A DNA stretch of 64,000 nt from Spizellomyces punctatus DAOM BR117 (lineage: Eukaryota > Chytridiomycota > Chytridiomycetes > Spizellomycetales > Spizellomycetaceae). The notes beneath the pieces are model-generated. The model did no database searches and was not told where the DNA came from. It was given only the letters and a program-made list of their open reading frames with translations. The stretch covers positions 992,476-1,056,475 of the forward strand of contig NW_015971540.1 in NCBI RefSeq assembly GCF_000182565.1, written 5' to 3'. This document shows, piece after piece, positions 12,601 to 24,196 of the stretch. The translations under genes were made by a program, and so were the position numbers. How positions within the stretch are numbered: position 1 is the stretch's first letter; every line of letters begins with the position of its first letter.

Positions 12601-13632
12601 GATATGGAACCGTTGGAAGTTGCACGACAGTTGACTTTGATTGAATTTGAGCTTTTTCGGGCTATTAAGGTAGGACTGTGATCCTCCGTTCCATCGGCGT
12701 TGGCCAATTTGCGGTCCCTCATCCTCTTCTACTTGTTTTAGTCAAGAGAGTTTCTAGATCTTGCCTGGATGAAGGACAGTAAGGAAACTGAAGCACCGAA
12801 TATCTTACGAATGACGCGCTGGTCAAATCATGTTGTGCAATGGATCGTTACGGAGATAGTTAGCGTGAAGGAAAGCACAAAGGCGCGGGCGGCCGTTTAT
12901 GAGAAAATCATCATGCTTGGCCACGTGAGGAGCACTCTTATCTTTGACAATTATGTCTTCTACTTGTCTAACGCGCCGGTTCACAATGGCTTATTAGTAT
13001 TTCCAAAAACTCAAAAACTTCAACGGGGTGAAGGAGATTGTAGCTGCGCTCCAATCTGCGTCTGTTTATCGTCTCAAGAAAACCAAAGAGGTAAAATGTA
13101 TCAGCGATGGTTGCCAGTGAGAAGGTATTAAGACGCTCCCTAGGCAATGGGGAGCAAGCACCTCCGAATCTACGATGAGCTGGCAAGACTGGTGTCGAGT
13201 GAGCTCAATTACAAGAACTTGCGTGCCAAGGTGCGAGCGACAGATCCGCCGCTAATCCCATTTCCAGGATTATACCAAGGAGATTTGGTATTGTTTAGTA
13301 CACTGCGTCTAGATTCCCCATCTTGTGCTTATGACGCATTTGACAGGTTTTCCTTGATACATGCCACAAGGATAGACTTGATGGCGGCCTTGTAAATTAT
13401 CACAAACTCGAAAGTATCGCTCGATCTGTCCTGGAGCTAGAGGTTTGTAAGACTCTTTTTACCTATTCGCCACATGCATTAACAAACCGGATTCGATGTG
13501 TAGGCATATCAGCAAGTACCTTATTCCCTAGAACCTATACCCGAAATTCAAGACTATATACGCCATTATCAACTGCTGGACGACGATCAGGCATATAATG
13601 AGTCCTTGGCATGTGAGGCGAAAGCAAACTGA
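9687..13632 (+). CDS. Ankyrin-repeat, coiled-coil RasGEF (CDC25-type)
   Basis: Exchange factor expected to load GTP onto a Ras-family GTPase. Domain order: about 100 residues of unknown type; two ankyrin repeats (DGRTALHVAASTSNLECLEL; NGSTPLHLAAACSELAAVRS); a coiled-coil zone in short exons (DLTKQHNEQLQAIF; LRNDIGKLRKLMQ); a RasGEF N-terminal (REM) motif starting TPTKLLERLLDP with HHFQQTILLTHKTF; and a full CDC25 domain (EVARQLTLIEFELFRAIK, SREFLDLAWMK, APNILRMTRWSN, FNGVKEIVAALQSASVYRLK, LVFLDTCHKD-RLDGGLVNYHKL, PEIQDYIRHY). At least eleven introns. ATG 9687 is the longest in-frame start but sits only 25 bp from the divergent ATG 9661; ATG 9732 is a plausible alternative. Catalytic domain looks intact. 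Confidence 0.85.
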
Positions 13633-13929
13633 ACAGTGTAATTTTATGGAATCAAGTATCTATCCTTCTTTAGAGCAACGTTTCTATTCATGACTACTTT
13701 AACTACAATGTATATCAAAACCACTTTCACGATGAAAGGAAAGCACTATCTAACAAAAGTCTAACAAGAAAAACATGAGGCCACAGGCACAGGATTACAT
13801 AGTCAAAGTGAGAGAAGTGTACGGGTGAAGTGGAATATGAATGGGGAAGGCGGACCAAAGGGGAAAGTAATGCCAGCATCATCTAGTTCCCCACCATTTA
13901 CCTTTCTTGATGCGTAGAAAACAGGTGGA

Positions 13930-15942
13930 CTACATGATCGTGCAACCACAGCACCCTTTCTCAGTCTCGTTAGTGACTGATCTGTTTTGTGTTGAACGAG
14001 GTCCAGGTGCAACTTTTGCATCGGTAGACATAGAAGGAGATGTTAGTGATGGAACTGACAGGGTGGAGGCAATCTCAGAGTCATTTGGAAGTCTCGGTAG
14101 GTCATTCTTTGCATGTTCAGCGCGAGACTTGGCTTCCTCTGCCGCCATGAGACGCTCCAAGTCCGCTCGCCACGCATCCGAGTCCAGGAGCGCCATGTCT
14201 TTGACTGTCTTTTTGCGTTGTAGCGCTTCCTGGAGGGCCAATTCGGCAGCCTCTTCCGCCAGGCGTTGCTCCTCTTCCTCTCGTTGTTTACGATCTTGGG
14301 AAGTTTCAGATCGGGGGTTAGATATTGTCGAGCGCGTTCGTTCCGCTTCCGCTTCGCGTTGAGCGGCTTCCATTTCCCGCAGCTTGCGGGCTTCCGCTTC
14401 TTGTTCCCGTCTCTGAGATTCGGCAAATTCAGCCTCAGCGGCTGCTCTGACACGCTCGGCCTCTTCCCTCGCCCGTTCGGCAACCGCCTGTAGCAGAGCC
14501 TCTTGCTCAGGGGTTAGTTGTTCCTTGGGTTTGGGCTCTTCCGGCTGTTGCTCGGCTGCCGGTGCCAATATTTCGCCACTGTCCTTCTTATCTTGGGGAA
14601 TGACAGGAAGATCCTTCTCAACTTTCGGTTGTGCTCCTGCGTGGGCGGCGCGCTTTGTTATTTGTTCCTCCTGTAATCTGCGCGCTTCTGCCTCTACTGC
14701 ACGCTGCTCGGCAAGCTTTCGCTCTTCTGCTGCGTGACGCGCTTCCTCTACAGCTCGCGCTGCAGCTAACTTGCGCTCTTCTTCAAGCCGGAGGGCTTCT
14801 TCCTCTGCCTCCTTCTTCTTCCGTATAGCTTCCTCTTCGGCATGCTTTCTTGTCAGGTAGGCCTCGCGCTCCGATGGCGACATTTGCTAACAACTATTAT
14901 TAGGGACAATGCACGTGATTACCTATTGGTGAGAGTACGCACCTTGACTCTGCGTTCTTCCTCGAAGCGGGCCATAGCTTCGTGCTGTTTTCGCAGCTTC
15001 TCCTCACGTGCCCTTTCTTCCTCCTTACGAATTCGCTCTTGTTCTTCCTGCCGAGCACGCTCTTCTTGGATCTTCTTCTGCTTGGCTAGCTCCAATTTGG
15101 CGAACGCTTCCTGCTCTTTTCGCTTCAACTCAGCCAGCCGCTCTTCTTCTGCACTAGATGCATCAAGATTGTTCGATGAGCAAACAACAAGATGGCACTT
15201 GACAGTCTTAGCTACGTTACCGTTTGGCTGCCTCCATTTTCTGTCGCTCAAACTCCGACATTTTTTCCTTCTGTTTCAACAAGAGCCTCTCCCTCGCCGC
15301 CTCTTCCTCCTTCCTGGCCCTTTCTTCTTCGTCTTTTCGCAACTTTTCCTCAGCCTGGAGTTTCTGTTTCAGAATTCTCGCTTTCTCGAACATTTCAGCC
15401 TCCTGCCGCTTCTGGGCTTCCAGAGCTTCCTGTTGTTTCCGACGAAGTTCCTCCCGTTTGGCGATTTCGAACTGGTTAAGAGTTTGGGTGCGAGTGGCCG
15501 GTGGTATGATTTTCGAATCACTGTATATCCCATCTGTCAATTATGCCACACAGTCGTTTTCGCTCTTACGCATTCGCAACCTTGAAAACCTACCCAGCAG
15601 TCGCATTATCCGTCACCGACGGGACCGTCCGCTTCTCAGCATGCTCGCCCTCTGGAGCGCCCGCTAGAACACCGCCGTCATCTTTTGGCGGAGTGTGGGG
15701 CGGCAAGACTGGCAAGTCTTTGGACGCTATTGGTTCAACCAGCGCTGGGGTGGCAATCCCACTGTCGGTCGGCACCGCAGTCATCTGAGTTTCCTCCTCA
15801 AGCGTGATCTCAGAGATGGCAGGTGTTATCACACTGGTCTCGGTCTGGTATGAACTTGTATGAGCTTTCCACGAATACACTTTATGCGGTGCGCGGAGGT
15901 GTGACAACGGCGGCAACTGATTGCGCTCTTTTTACTCACCAT
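13930..15942 (-). CDS. Charged-helix protein with C-terminal CaaX prenylation box
   Basis: Starts at ATG 15942, a first exon holding only that codon, spliced to TETSVITPAISEITLEEE. An acidic, proline-containing N-terminal part is followed by several hundred residues of almost continuous E/K/R/A/Q-rich helix in three exons (for example KRQEAEMFEKARILKQKLQ and RKHAEEEAIRKKKEAEEEAL), which could be a coiled coil or a stable single alpha helix. The protein ends GCCGCTIM: the last four residues, C-T-I-M, fit a CaaX farnesylation signal, and the cysteines just before could be palmitoylated. The picture is of a membrane-tethered rod. No family name is assigned. Convergent with the RasGEF gene. Confidence 0.72.
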
Positions 15943-16446
15943 TGTGCCTTGTGCTGTCCTGTCGCAGGAGCTCCCTCACGCCCTTGGAAAGACCCTTTGA
16001 GGTATGAACGAACCAAGCCGAAATGCCCCTTCGTCACAAAAGCTCTCAGCAAGGGCACGGTCAACAGGTGCGTTTTGCTTTGGGCCGTTGGATCTTAAAC
16101 GGTTTCCTTTCCACCAAAAAGGGTGCAAAATGCGCGTCAGTCACGTGTCAGCGGAAGCCAGCGATTTTTTGCTTAGCTAAGCAAGTTTCCAGGGTCTCTT
16201 TACGGGGCATTTTGTTTACAACCTAAAAATGCTTTCAACTCGTCGTCTTTTGATGCCGACGTGTTGGAGGCATTGAGGGAAGCGACGGGTCAACAGCCTC
16301 AGAAATGGAATTCATGAAAACAGTCTTTGAAAGAGACAGGACGATCAAAGCAGGTTGGAGGACGTCTCGACTACCAACCATTTTACAGTGGAGGCAGCCA
16401 AATGGGCAAAAACGGTGGCCGTCGTAGCAAAATGTCAACTCTTCGT
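15943..16446. other. Intergenic between CaaX protein and tRNA-Ala
   Basis: Upstream region of the CaaX-protein gene plus the downstream flank of a minus-strand tRNA. A short T-run on the minus strand just 3' of the tRNA could serve Pol III termination. Nothing else recognised. Confidence 0.5.
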
Positions 16447-16518
16447 TGGAGTAGCGGAGGATCGAACTCCGGGCTTCCTGCATGCGAAGCAGACACTCTA
16501 CCACTGAGTTACTACCCC
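16447..16518 (-). tRNA. tRNA-Ala (anticodon CGC)
   Basis: 72-base cloverleaf without intron. The acceptor stem GGGGTAG pairs with CTACTCC and contains the G3:U70 wobble that identifies alanine tRNAs. D arm ACTC/GAGT, anticodon loop TTCGCAT (anticodon CGC), T arm CGGAG-TTCGATC-CTCCG, discriminator A. Reads GCG codons. Identical in sequence to copies at 16607 and 48890. Confidence 0.95.
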
Positions 16519-16606
16519 ATTGGAGCTTGGCGAAATCTTTTGTAGCTTGTTTTGCTGTCTTTCACAACATGTACACATCAAAAAAATGAGTCTCGAGAAG
16601 ATGAAA

Positions 16607-16678
16607 TGGAGTAGCGGAGGATCGAACTCCGGGCTTCCTGCATGCGAAGCAGACACTCTACCACTGAGTTACTACCCC
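16607..16678 (-). tRNA. tRNA-Ala (anticodon CGC), second copy
   Basis: Same 72 bases as the copy 160 bp to its left and on the same strand, including the G3:U70 pair and CGC anticodon. The flanks differ, so only the tRNA unit is shared. A six-T run follows about 20 bases downstream on the minus strand. Confidence 0.95.
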
Positions 16679-16810
16679 ATCACGAGAAATCCCTGCTCAA
16701 CGAATTGATGACAATTTTCTAATGAGTAATGGAAATGCATAGAAAACCATCGAACATTACGCCTATGATTCGAGTGCATTGTACTGAGCTTAGCACTAAT
16801 TAACGCGATT

Positions 16811-16830
16811 TTCCTCGAACCTCCTCGAAC
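16811..16830 (+). promoter_or_regulatory. Heat-shock-element-like array upstream of HSP90
   Basis: Four contiguous 5-base units, ttcct-cgaac-ctcct-cgaac, alternate between the nGAAn form and its inverted partner (here TCC in place of TTC). This matches the spacing rule for Hsf1 sites, with one substitution in each inverted unit. It lies about 170 bp before the HSP90 start codon. Binding by Hsf1 is inferred. Confidence 0.5.
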
Positions 16831-16992
16831 CTTTTTCTGCGAGATTCCCCTGTTGGCCCTTCGTAATAAAAAGGAGGCCTTTGACCGTCGCCCCCTCCTC
16901 TTCCCAGACTCTAGAATTTCCTGCTAGCTCATCTCTAGCTTTCTTCCCTCCAATCCGCTTTTTGTTTATCCCCCACAAATACACACACCACA

Positions 16993-19177
16993 ATGTCTGA
17001 GACAGAAACCTTTGCTTTCCAGGCTGAGATCTCTCAGGTAAGGATCGACATCACACAAATGTCACACTTTCTGCGCACGTCACACTTGCCGATGCTGACT
17101 TTCTTTTGTTTGTTCACAGTTGATGTCCCTCATCATCAACACCTTTTACAGCAACAAAGAGATCTTCCTTCGTGAGATCATCTCCAACGCGTCAGATGCC
17201 CTCGACAAGGTCCGATACCAATCCCTCACAGATCCATCTGTGTTGGACTCTGAGAAGGAACTCTTCATCCGCCTTACCCCTGACCGTGAGAACAAAATCC
17301 TTGACATCCGCGACTCTGGTATCGGTATGACAAAGGCTGATTTGGTGAACAACCTTGGTACCATTGCAAAGTCTGGTACCAAGGCGTTCATGGAGGCCCT
17401 TCAGTCTGGTGCCGACATTTCCATGATTGGTCAATTCGGTGTCGGTTTCTACTCTGCATACCTGGTTGCCGACAAGGTACAAGTCATCACCAAGCACAAC
17501 GACGACGAACAATACATCTGGGAGTCTGCCGCTGGCGGTTCATTCACCATCACTCGCGACACCGAGAACCCATCGATCGGCCGCGGAACCATTGTTCGTC
17601 TCCACATGAAGGAAGACCAATTGGAGTACCTTGAGGAGAAGAAGATCAAGGACATTGTCAAGAAGCACTCAGAATTCATAGGTTACCCCATCCAACTTGT
17701 TGTCGAGAAGGAGGTTGAGAAGGAGGTTGAGGACGAAGAGGCAGCTGAAGAAGAGAAGAAGGATGAGGAGGACAAGCCCAAGATTGAGGAGGTTGAAGAC
17801 GAAGAGGAGAAACCCAAGAAGAAGAAGACCATCAAGGAGAAGACAAAGGAGACTGAGGAGCTCAACAAGACAAAGCCCCTTTGGACGCGCAACCCCGATG
17901 ACATCACCAACGAGGAATACGCTGCTTTCTACAAGTCGCTTTCTAACGACTGGGAAGAGCACCTTGCTGTCAAGCACTTCTCTGTTGAGGGACAGTTGGA
18001 ATTCCGTGCTATCCTCTTCGTTCCCAAGCGTGCACCTTTCGATCTTTTCGAGACCAAGAAGAAGCGCAACAACATCAAGCTCTACGTCCGCCGCGTGTTC
18101 ATCATGGACGATTGCGACGAGCTTATCCCTGAATGGCTCAACTTTGTCAAGGGTATTGTTGACTCTGAGGACTTGCCTCTCAACATCTCCCGTGAAATGC
18201 TTCAACAGAACAAGATCCTCAAGGTCATCCGTAAGAACTTGGTCAAGAAATGCCTTGAAATGTTTGCCGAAATCGCAGAAGACAAGGAGAACTTCACCAA
18301 GTTCTACGAGGCCTTCTCAAAGAACATCAAGCTCGGTATCCACGAAGACTCTACAAACCGCACAAAACTTGCGGAGCTTCTTCGCTTCCACTCCACAAAG
18401 TCTGGTGATGAATTGACCTCATTGAAGGACTACGTTACCCGCATGCCCGAGAAGCAAAAGAACATCTACTACATCACCGGTGAAAGCCGCGTCGCTGTGG
18501 AAAACAGTCCATTCCTTGAGGTGCTCAAGAAGAAGGGCTTTGAGGTTCTTTACATGGTTGACCCCATTGATGAGTACTGCGTGCAACAACTCAAGGAGTT
18601 TGACGGTAAGAAGCTCATGAGCGCCACCAAGGAAGGTCTCGAGCTGGAGGAAGATGAGGAGGAGAAGAAGCACATTGAGGAGCTGAAGGCTGAGTTCGAA
18701 GCGCTCTGCAAGCAAATCAAGGACATCCTTGGTGACAAGGTGGAGAAGGTTGTCATTTCGAACCGTATCATCAACAGCCCTTGCGTCCTCGTCACTGGCC
18801 AATACGGCTGGTCCGCGAACATGGAGCGTATCATGAAGGCACAAGCCCTCCGCGATTCAAGCATGTCCGCTTACATGGCGAGCAAAAAGACACTCGAACT
18901 CAACCCTGATCATTCCATCATCAAGGCCCTCAAGTCAAAGGTGGACGCTGACAAGAACGACAAGACTGTGAAGGATCTCACCCAGCTGCTCTTTGAGACT
19001 GCTCTATTGGCTTCTGGGTTCTCTCTTGAGGACCCCTCTGGCTTTGCCAGCCGTATCCACCGCATGGTGAAACTTGGTCTTTCCATTGACGAGGAGGAGG
19101 CAACAACATCAGTGGATGATGACCTCCCACCATTGGAGGAGGCAACTGCTGAGAGCAAGATGGAGGAGGTTGATTAA
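16993..19177 (+). CDS. HSP90: Cytosolic HSP90 chaperone
   Basis: ATP-dependent dimeric chaperone for kinases, receptors and other clients. Two exons: 16993-17037 and 17120-19177, 700 residues in all, the usual length. Seen in order: the N-terminal ATPase ([50 protein letters not shown]), the acidic charged linker (about residues 210-270), the middle domain ([37 protein letters not shown]), and the dimerisation domain. It ends in MEEVD, the docking site for TPR co-chaperones, so this is the cytosolic and not the ER or mitochondrial form. The gene has the clean codon bias of a highly expressed gene and a heat-shock-element-like array upstream. Confidence 0.98.
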
Positions 19178-19612
19178 GTATGGTCGATAAAATGAACATA
19201 CAGTGGCGGGGGGTGTGTGATTGTTCTTATTTGGGGTGGTTGAGTAGGTAGATATTGTAAATGTTATTCGCGGTCGAAAGTCCCAATGTCGTTTGGGAGA
19301 TTTTGTTAATACGATATCGCATTTCCTCTTTATGTCTTTTTTAATGTGGGAATGGAATGGCCGTTTAGCATTTGAAAGGCGCAGCAGCAGTTCAACCGCG
19401 TTGCTTGAACAAAAAGGACAGATCTCGGGTACGCTTAACAAACCATAGAACTATCACAACAAAAGTTTACCGCCAACAGCAGAGAAGGGTAGTCCAACGG
19501 TAATAAGACTAGCACTCTTTGCTTCGTCACGCACTCAACGTCGAGTTGACTGCAAGCACAACCAATTCCGCAAATCCGCATCTCTCCCTAAAACGTCCAC
19601 CGAATCGCATAA
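19178..19612. other. Intergenic between HSP90 and EMC6
   Basis: 3' flank of HSP90 and promoter side of EMC6, both on the plus strand. Nothing recognised beyond AT-rich and CT-rich stretches. Confidence 0.5.
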
Positions 19613-19960
19613 ATGTCCGCACCAGCAGATGCATCAAAAACCCTTGCCTCCGCCAACCGCTTCTCCCCCGTAGCCCTTCGCAACAACGCAGGAGTCCTCC
19701 AGTATGCGCGTTCTTCCCTTGCCTTTATATCCGGTGCCGCAGCCGGCATCCTGGGTCTAGAAGGCTGGCTCCACGGATTCCTCTTTTACGTAGCCTCTTC
19801 CCTCGTTCTCTCCCTAATCTTGTGGCTAAAGACCGGATTTAACCCAAAGCGCTACTTTCCCACACCGGATATGTTGTGGGTACATGAAGTGGCTGGAAAT
19901 GCATTCAGTTACTTGTTGTTTTGGACGCTGGCGTATGGACTGGTGCATGTGTATGATTGA
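19613..19960 (+). CDS. EMC6: ER membrane protein complex subunit 6
   Basis: Subunit of the EMC, the ER insertase for tail-anchored and multi-pass proteins. Single exon of 115 residues, matching the family length. After a polar N-terminus comes the conserved core NAGVLQYARSSLAFISGAAA, then hydrophobic helices (GFLFYVASSLVLSLILWL; NAFSYLLFWTLAYGLVHVYD). The Rab5-interacting-protein family signature is evident in the A-G-I-L-G-L-x-G turn between the first two helices. The end, at a hydrophobic helix with few residues after it, is typical. One of few intronless genes here. Confidence 0.9.
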   Translation: MSAPADASKTLASANRFSPVALRNNAGVLQYARSSLAFISGAAAGILGLEGWLHGFLFYVASSLVLSLILWLKTGFNPKRYFPTPDMLWVHEVAGNAFSYLLFWTLAYGLVHVYD

Positions 19961-20123
19961 GAGTTGTTTTCTCTGGGAGGGGTGTGGCTGGATGTCATAA
20001 AACGGTGCAATATATCTTACATCTCAAGGTTGCATTCTCTTCCAGACATTCACGAGTATTGCTCAAACCGATTGGATTGAAATTTTCTACACAGCTAACG
20101 GCCCCAGCAAACATTTACATCAC

Positions 20124-21372
20124 CTATATATCCTCATCCATATCCTCATCCTGCAAGGAAGCCTGGGTAGTAACATGAGCGTTAGAAGGCAATTTAAAAA
20201 AGTCTGTGGAATGAACAGGAAACCTACTTTTGCCGCCCTCTCTGCCTCAGCCGCAATCTCTTTCGGTACAAACTCATGCCTCCCTTTTGACTCCTCGCAA
20301 ACCCAGCTGAGTTCCAATTCAAAGTCCTTGTCTTTTACGTCGTCATGAACAGTGTAGATACTGTTGTAACAGAAAGATAGTGAGAAACATTCCATAACTC
20401 TTTACTCATTTTAATTCTCACTCACATTCGGGCGGCTTCCTTCACTGCCTCGCGGCAGCTCAACTCGGTGAGTTTCAGCTTTTCAATTTCCGTTTTCGCG
20501 ACCTGACGACCCTTTCCTATTGCGCACCCATAAAAGCCCTTACAAAACGAGCGGATTAGCATACGTGATGTAAGATGGTTTGTTCTATTGGGGTACGCAC
20601 ATAGTATACTCCTGAAGGTTCGATATTGTACATCACAGGGCCGTCTTTGTCCACCGTAGCAACAATGGTACTAATACCAAAAGGTCGCACACTAGAGTAT
20701 AATGTGTATGCTTGCACATACTGTCCCAACCGGTCCGCAATCATCTAAGAGAGTTTAAGGTTGATACATGGCATGTGCTACAGATACGGCGGGTTTCATA
20801 TGCTTCGAACCTTTCCGGGAATCGGTGATCTGTAGATGTCTCGATAACTCTGCGCCTCTTCTCTCGCCCGATTCACAAGGTGTCGTGCATCCGCTAAAAA
20901 TCCCGCAGTTGCCTAAAGAACAATTTGATAAGCTCCATCCAATATGTTACGCGAAGCGGCTGGCAACGTACAATTCCTATGTGAGTGTCGGCTGTTTGAA
21001 TGCGTTTGTTCGCCCCAGGCACAAGTAGCTTCGACTGGATAAGCTTCTCTACCGCCAGTACTACCCCATCTTTACAACGGATACCAATGCAGGTGCTACC
21101 ATAGAGCGAGTAAGAGCGTCAGAATTATTGCAATAGTTCTTTGTGCCACAATTTGGACCCAACGTGGCCTATACATATCCATGAACAGACACGCACCCAC
21201 TGTTCTCCACAGCTTTGCCAGCATATTCGACTTGGAAAATCCGGCCGTCGGGTGAGTACGTCGATGCGGAGAGATCGTACTGCACAACACGGTGCAAGGG
21301 TTAAACATGAACGGCGAGCGGCATTTTCAAAAGCGAAAAACAGCAACATACTCCTGTCCCAATGGATGTCAT
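20124..21372 (-). CDS. PRE10: 20S proteasome alpha subunit PSMA3/PRE10 type
   Basis: Structural alpha-ring subunit (human PSMA3, yeast Pre10) of the 20S proteasome. The start [20 protein letters not shown] is the family hallmark, split by an intron after the seventh codon. Further exons give [87 protein letters not shown], and [14 protein letters not shown], which is specific to this subunit. The last exon, after a 65-base intron, gives a short acidic tail ending DEDMDEDI, as in PSMA3. At least six introns. Divergent from SMU1, the start codons being 237 bp apart. Confidence 0.93.
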
Positions 21373-21609
21373 GACTCAATTAATGTACAGTGTATTCAAA
21401 AATGGAATACTTCGCACGACTGTCGATGCTTCAGTCGCTGCTGGATGTGATGGGTAGACGCGTGGCAGCAGAGTGCGCTTCATGCTGTCACGAACTTACT
21501 TGCCTTGAGCTTCAGCTTACGAGTCAGTCATCTTGTTGCTATGACAATGGACCGAGGTAGGCTATTGGGAAATCCTATTCTCACCAGAGATCTGCACCGA
21601 TCGCACGTC

Positions 21610-23988
21610 ATGTCGATAGAGATTGAGTCCTCAGAGTACGTTTCTTTGGCTAGCTTGTATTCATATGGTTATTGGAATCATTCTGTATGCATACATGGCC
21701 ATCGCTGACGTATTTTATCCTGATAACAGCGTGATTCGGCTGATACAGCAGTTCCTAAAGGAAAATAATTTACTGCGTACTCTCCAAACTTTACAGGTTT
21801 GTAGCGACCATGGCGTCCTTCCCTCGCCCTGTATATTAAGGAACTTGCAAATCTGCCGTTAGGAAGAAACGACAGTAGCACTCAATACTGTTGATAGTGT
21901 TGAGGCCTTCATCACAGATATCCACAATGGTCGTTGGGATATCGTCCTTAAAACTATATCACAATTGAAGTTGCCCCAGAAGAAGCTGGTGGATCTTTAT
22001 GAACAGGTACGAACGATCTCACTTCCTCTGTTTGCCAGGGGTGACATGAGTCTAATCTTCGAGAAACGGTATAGATTGTAATAGAGCTCATAGAAATGAG
22101 GGAACTCGGTGCGGCGAGATCCCTGCTCCGACAGACAGATCCCATGCAATTCTTGAAAGAGCATTATACAGAACGGTATCTTCATCTGGAGCACTTGTTG
22201 TCGCTGACGTTCTTCGATGAAAAGGAGGTCAGATCTGGTCACGGTTATGCGGGTGATAAGCAGTAGTCGGTAGTTAAATGCTTAAAACCTCTAGGCATAT
22301 CCCAACGATTCTACGAAGCAAAAGCGTCGGCAGATTATTGCTCAAGGTGCTGACGCGCCGATAGCAGATGATTTTGCAAATATGCTGACCATTATTCCCA
22401 GCATTGTCAAGTGAGGTTACCGTGGTGGCCCCATCACGACTTTTGGCGCTTCTCGGCCAATCCCTGAAATGGCAGCATTCGCAAGGACTGTTACCGCCAG
22501 ACGCTGCTTTTGATCTGTTTCGTGGCGCGGCTCCTGTGGCAAAAGCAGAAGAAGACACACCACCGACAGAATGTTATAATTCTATCAAGGTGATCTTCTT
22601 GGATATTCGCTGCTTATTGAAAGCAGAGCAACCTACTTACCCTCGATCAACCGGCTTAGTTTCCCAAGAAGCAACATGCCGAGTGTGTGGTGTTCTCTCC
22701 GGATGGGCAATTCCTGGCGACAGGGAGCGTGGATGGCTTCATCGAGCTATGGAATTACATGACTGGAAAACTTCGAAAGGATTTTAAATACCAGGCGGAG
22801 GTGCGATATTGCGTATTAAAGGCCAATATCCCGTTCTACATCACTAAATGACGTCACTCCTTCTTTAATTTGCCAGGACAATCTAATGGTCATGGAGGAC
22901 GCAGTTCTGACCTTAAATTTCAGTAGAGATAGCGAGCTGCTGGCATCAGGGGCGCAAGATGGAAAGATTAAGGTGAGAAATCCGCATGATTTACGGAGCT
23001 GTATGGTAGATAAGATGCTCATTGAGACGTACGTTCGTAAGGTGTGGCGAGTACAAACAGGACAATGCATACGAAGATTCGCCACCGCGCATACGCAAGG
23101 GGTGACCTCCGTCTGTCTCAGTAAAGATGGCACGCAAGTTCTGAGTTCAAGTTTTGACCAGACAATCAGGTTCGTTGTAAGCGGTCAACACACTGCTCGC
23201 TGCTCGTTGGGAAGTGATGGACAGAAGCTTACCGTGCCGCTAGAATTCACGGACTAAAATCTGGCAAAATGCTCAAAGAATTCCGAGGTCACACGTCCTT
23301 TGTAAACGACGCAGTCTTCTCCCTGGATGGAACGCGGGTCATCAGTGCGAGCAGTGATGGGACCGCAAAGGTAAGCTTTCAAAGATTCACTCGTCGCTGA
23401 ATCTCATTTGATCAAAACCCCGTTCTGTAGATATGGGATACAAAGACTACAGATTGTGTTGTGACCATAACGCTGCATGAGGGGCGGGCCGTTTCAACAG
23501 GTGTACATAGTCCAACAGTTAACCGGATTCTCCTGATGCCTCGAAATATGGATCAATTTGTTCTTTGTAACAAGAGCTCGTACGCTTATGTTCTGAACTT
23601 GCGAGGACAGGTGTGTACATGGTTCTCTCAGCCATACTTTACATGCACTCATATCTGTGACACTTGATAGGTGGTAAAAAGTGTCAGCTCGGGTAAAAAG
23701 GAAGGTGGAGATTTTACAAGTGCCACGCTGTCGGCCAAGGGGGAGTACATCTATTGCGCAAGCGAAGACAATCACATCTACTGCTTTCACTCGGAGAGCG
23801 GAAAAACCGTCACCTCCTTCAAGGTTAGCAAGATGCTACTGTCGTTGGTATTTTATACTGAAAATTTGACTAATGCTGTGATCCTGTAGGCGTCCGAATC
23901 GGAAATTATTGGCCTCTCACATCATCCATTTTCAAACATCATCGCTGTATACGGCGATGATGGGGTGGTGAGCCTTTGGAAACAGTAG
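21610..23988 (+). CDS. SMU1: SMU1 WD40 splicing factor
   Basis: Partner of RED/IK in the spliceosomal B complex; affects splice-site choice. Exon 1 (21610-21635) codes MSIEIESSD, then exon 2 from 21730 continues [15 protein letters not shown] with the LisH motif. CTLH and SMU1-specific blocks follow ([54 protein letters not shown]). Seven WD40 repeats come after: [70 protein letters not shown], ending [13 protein letters not shown]. The match with metazoan SMU1 is close over the full length. About eleven introns, all short. Confidence 0.95.
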
Positions 23989-24196
23989 TACATTCTTATT
24001 TCGTCACTTTAGTGTAGATGCGACCGTAGTGGTCATGTACATAGTATTTTGATATTGGAGTGCGGAGGGTTCAGTCCATTACGACGTACCCTAGTGTAGG
24101 TAAGGAGTTGGTACTTTTGCCTTCTATGACCAACTCTTGGGGGGGCAATATCTACGAAGATAGACATACACCACCACAGAGGATACACAACCAATT

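Noticed and set aside
14043-15667. Plus-strand Ser/Arg/Phe-rich open frames opposite the CaaX protein
   Set aside because: Complement of GAG/AAG-rich coiled-coil codons gives long open antisense frames; no independent support.
17669-18205. 178-codon antisense frame in HSP90
   Set aside because: Leucine-rich composition is the mirror of the Glu/Lys-rich linker; HSP90 explains the sequence.
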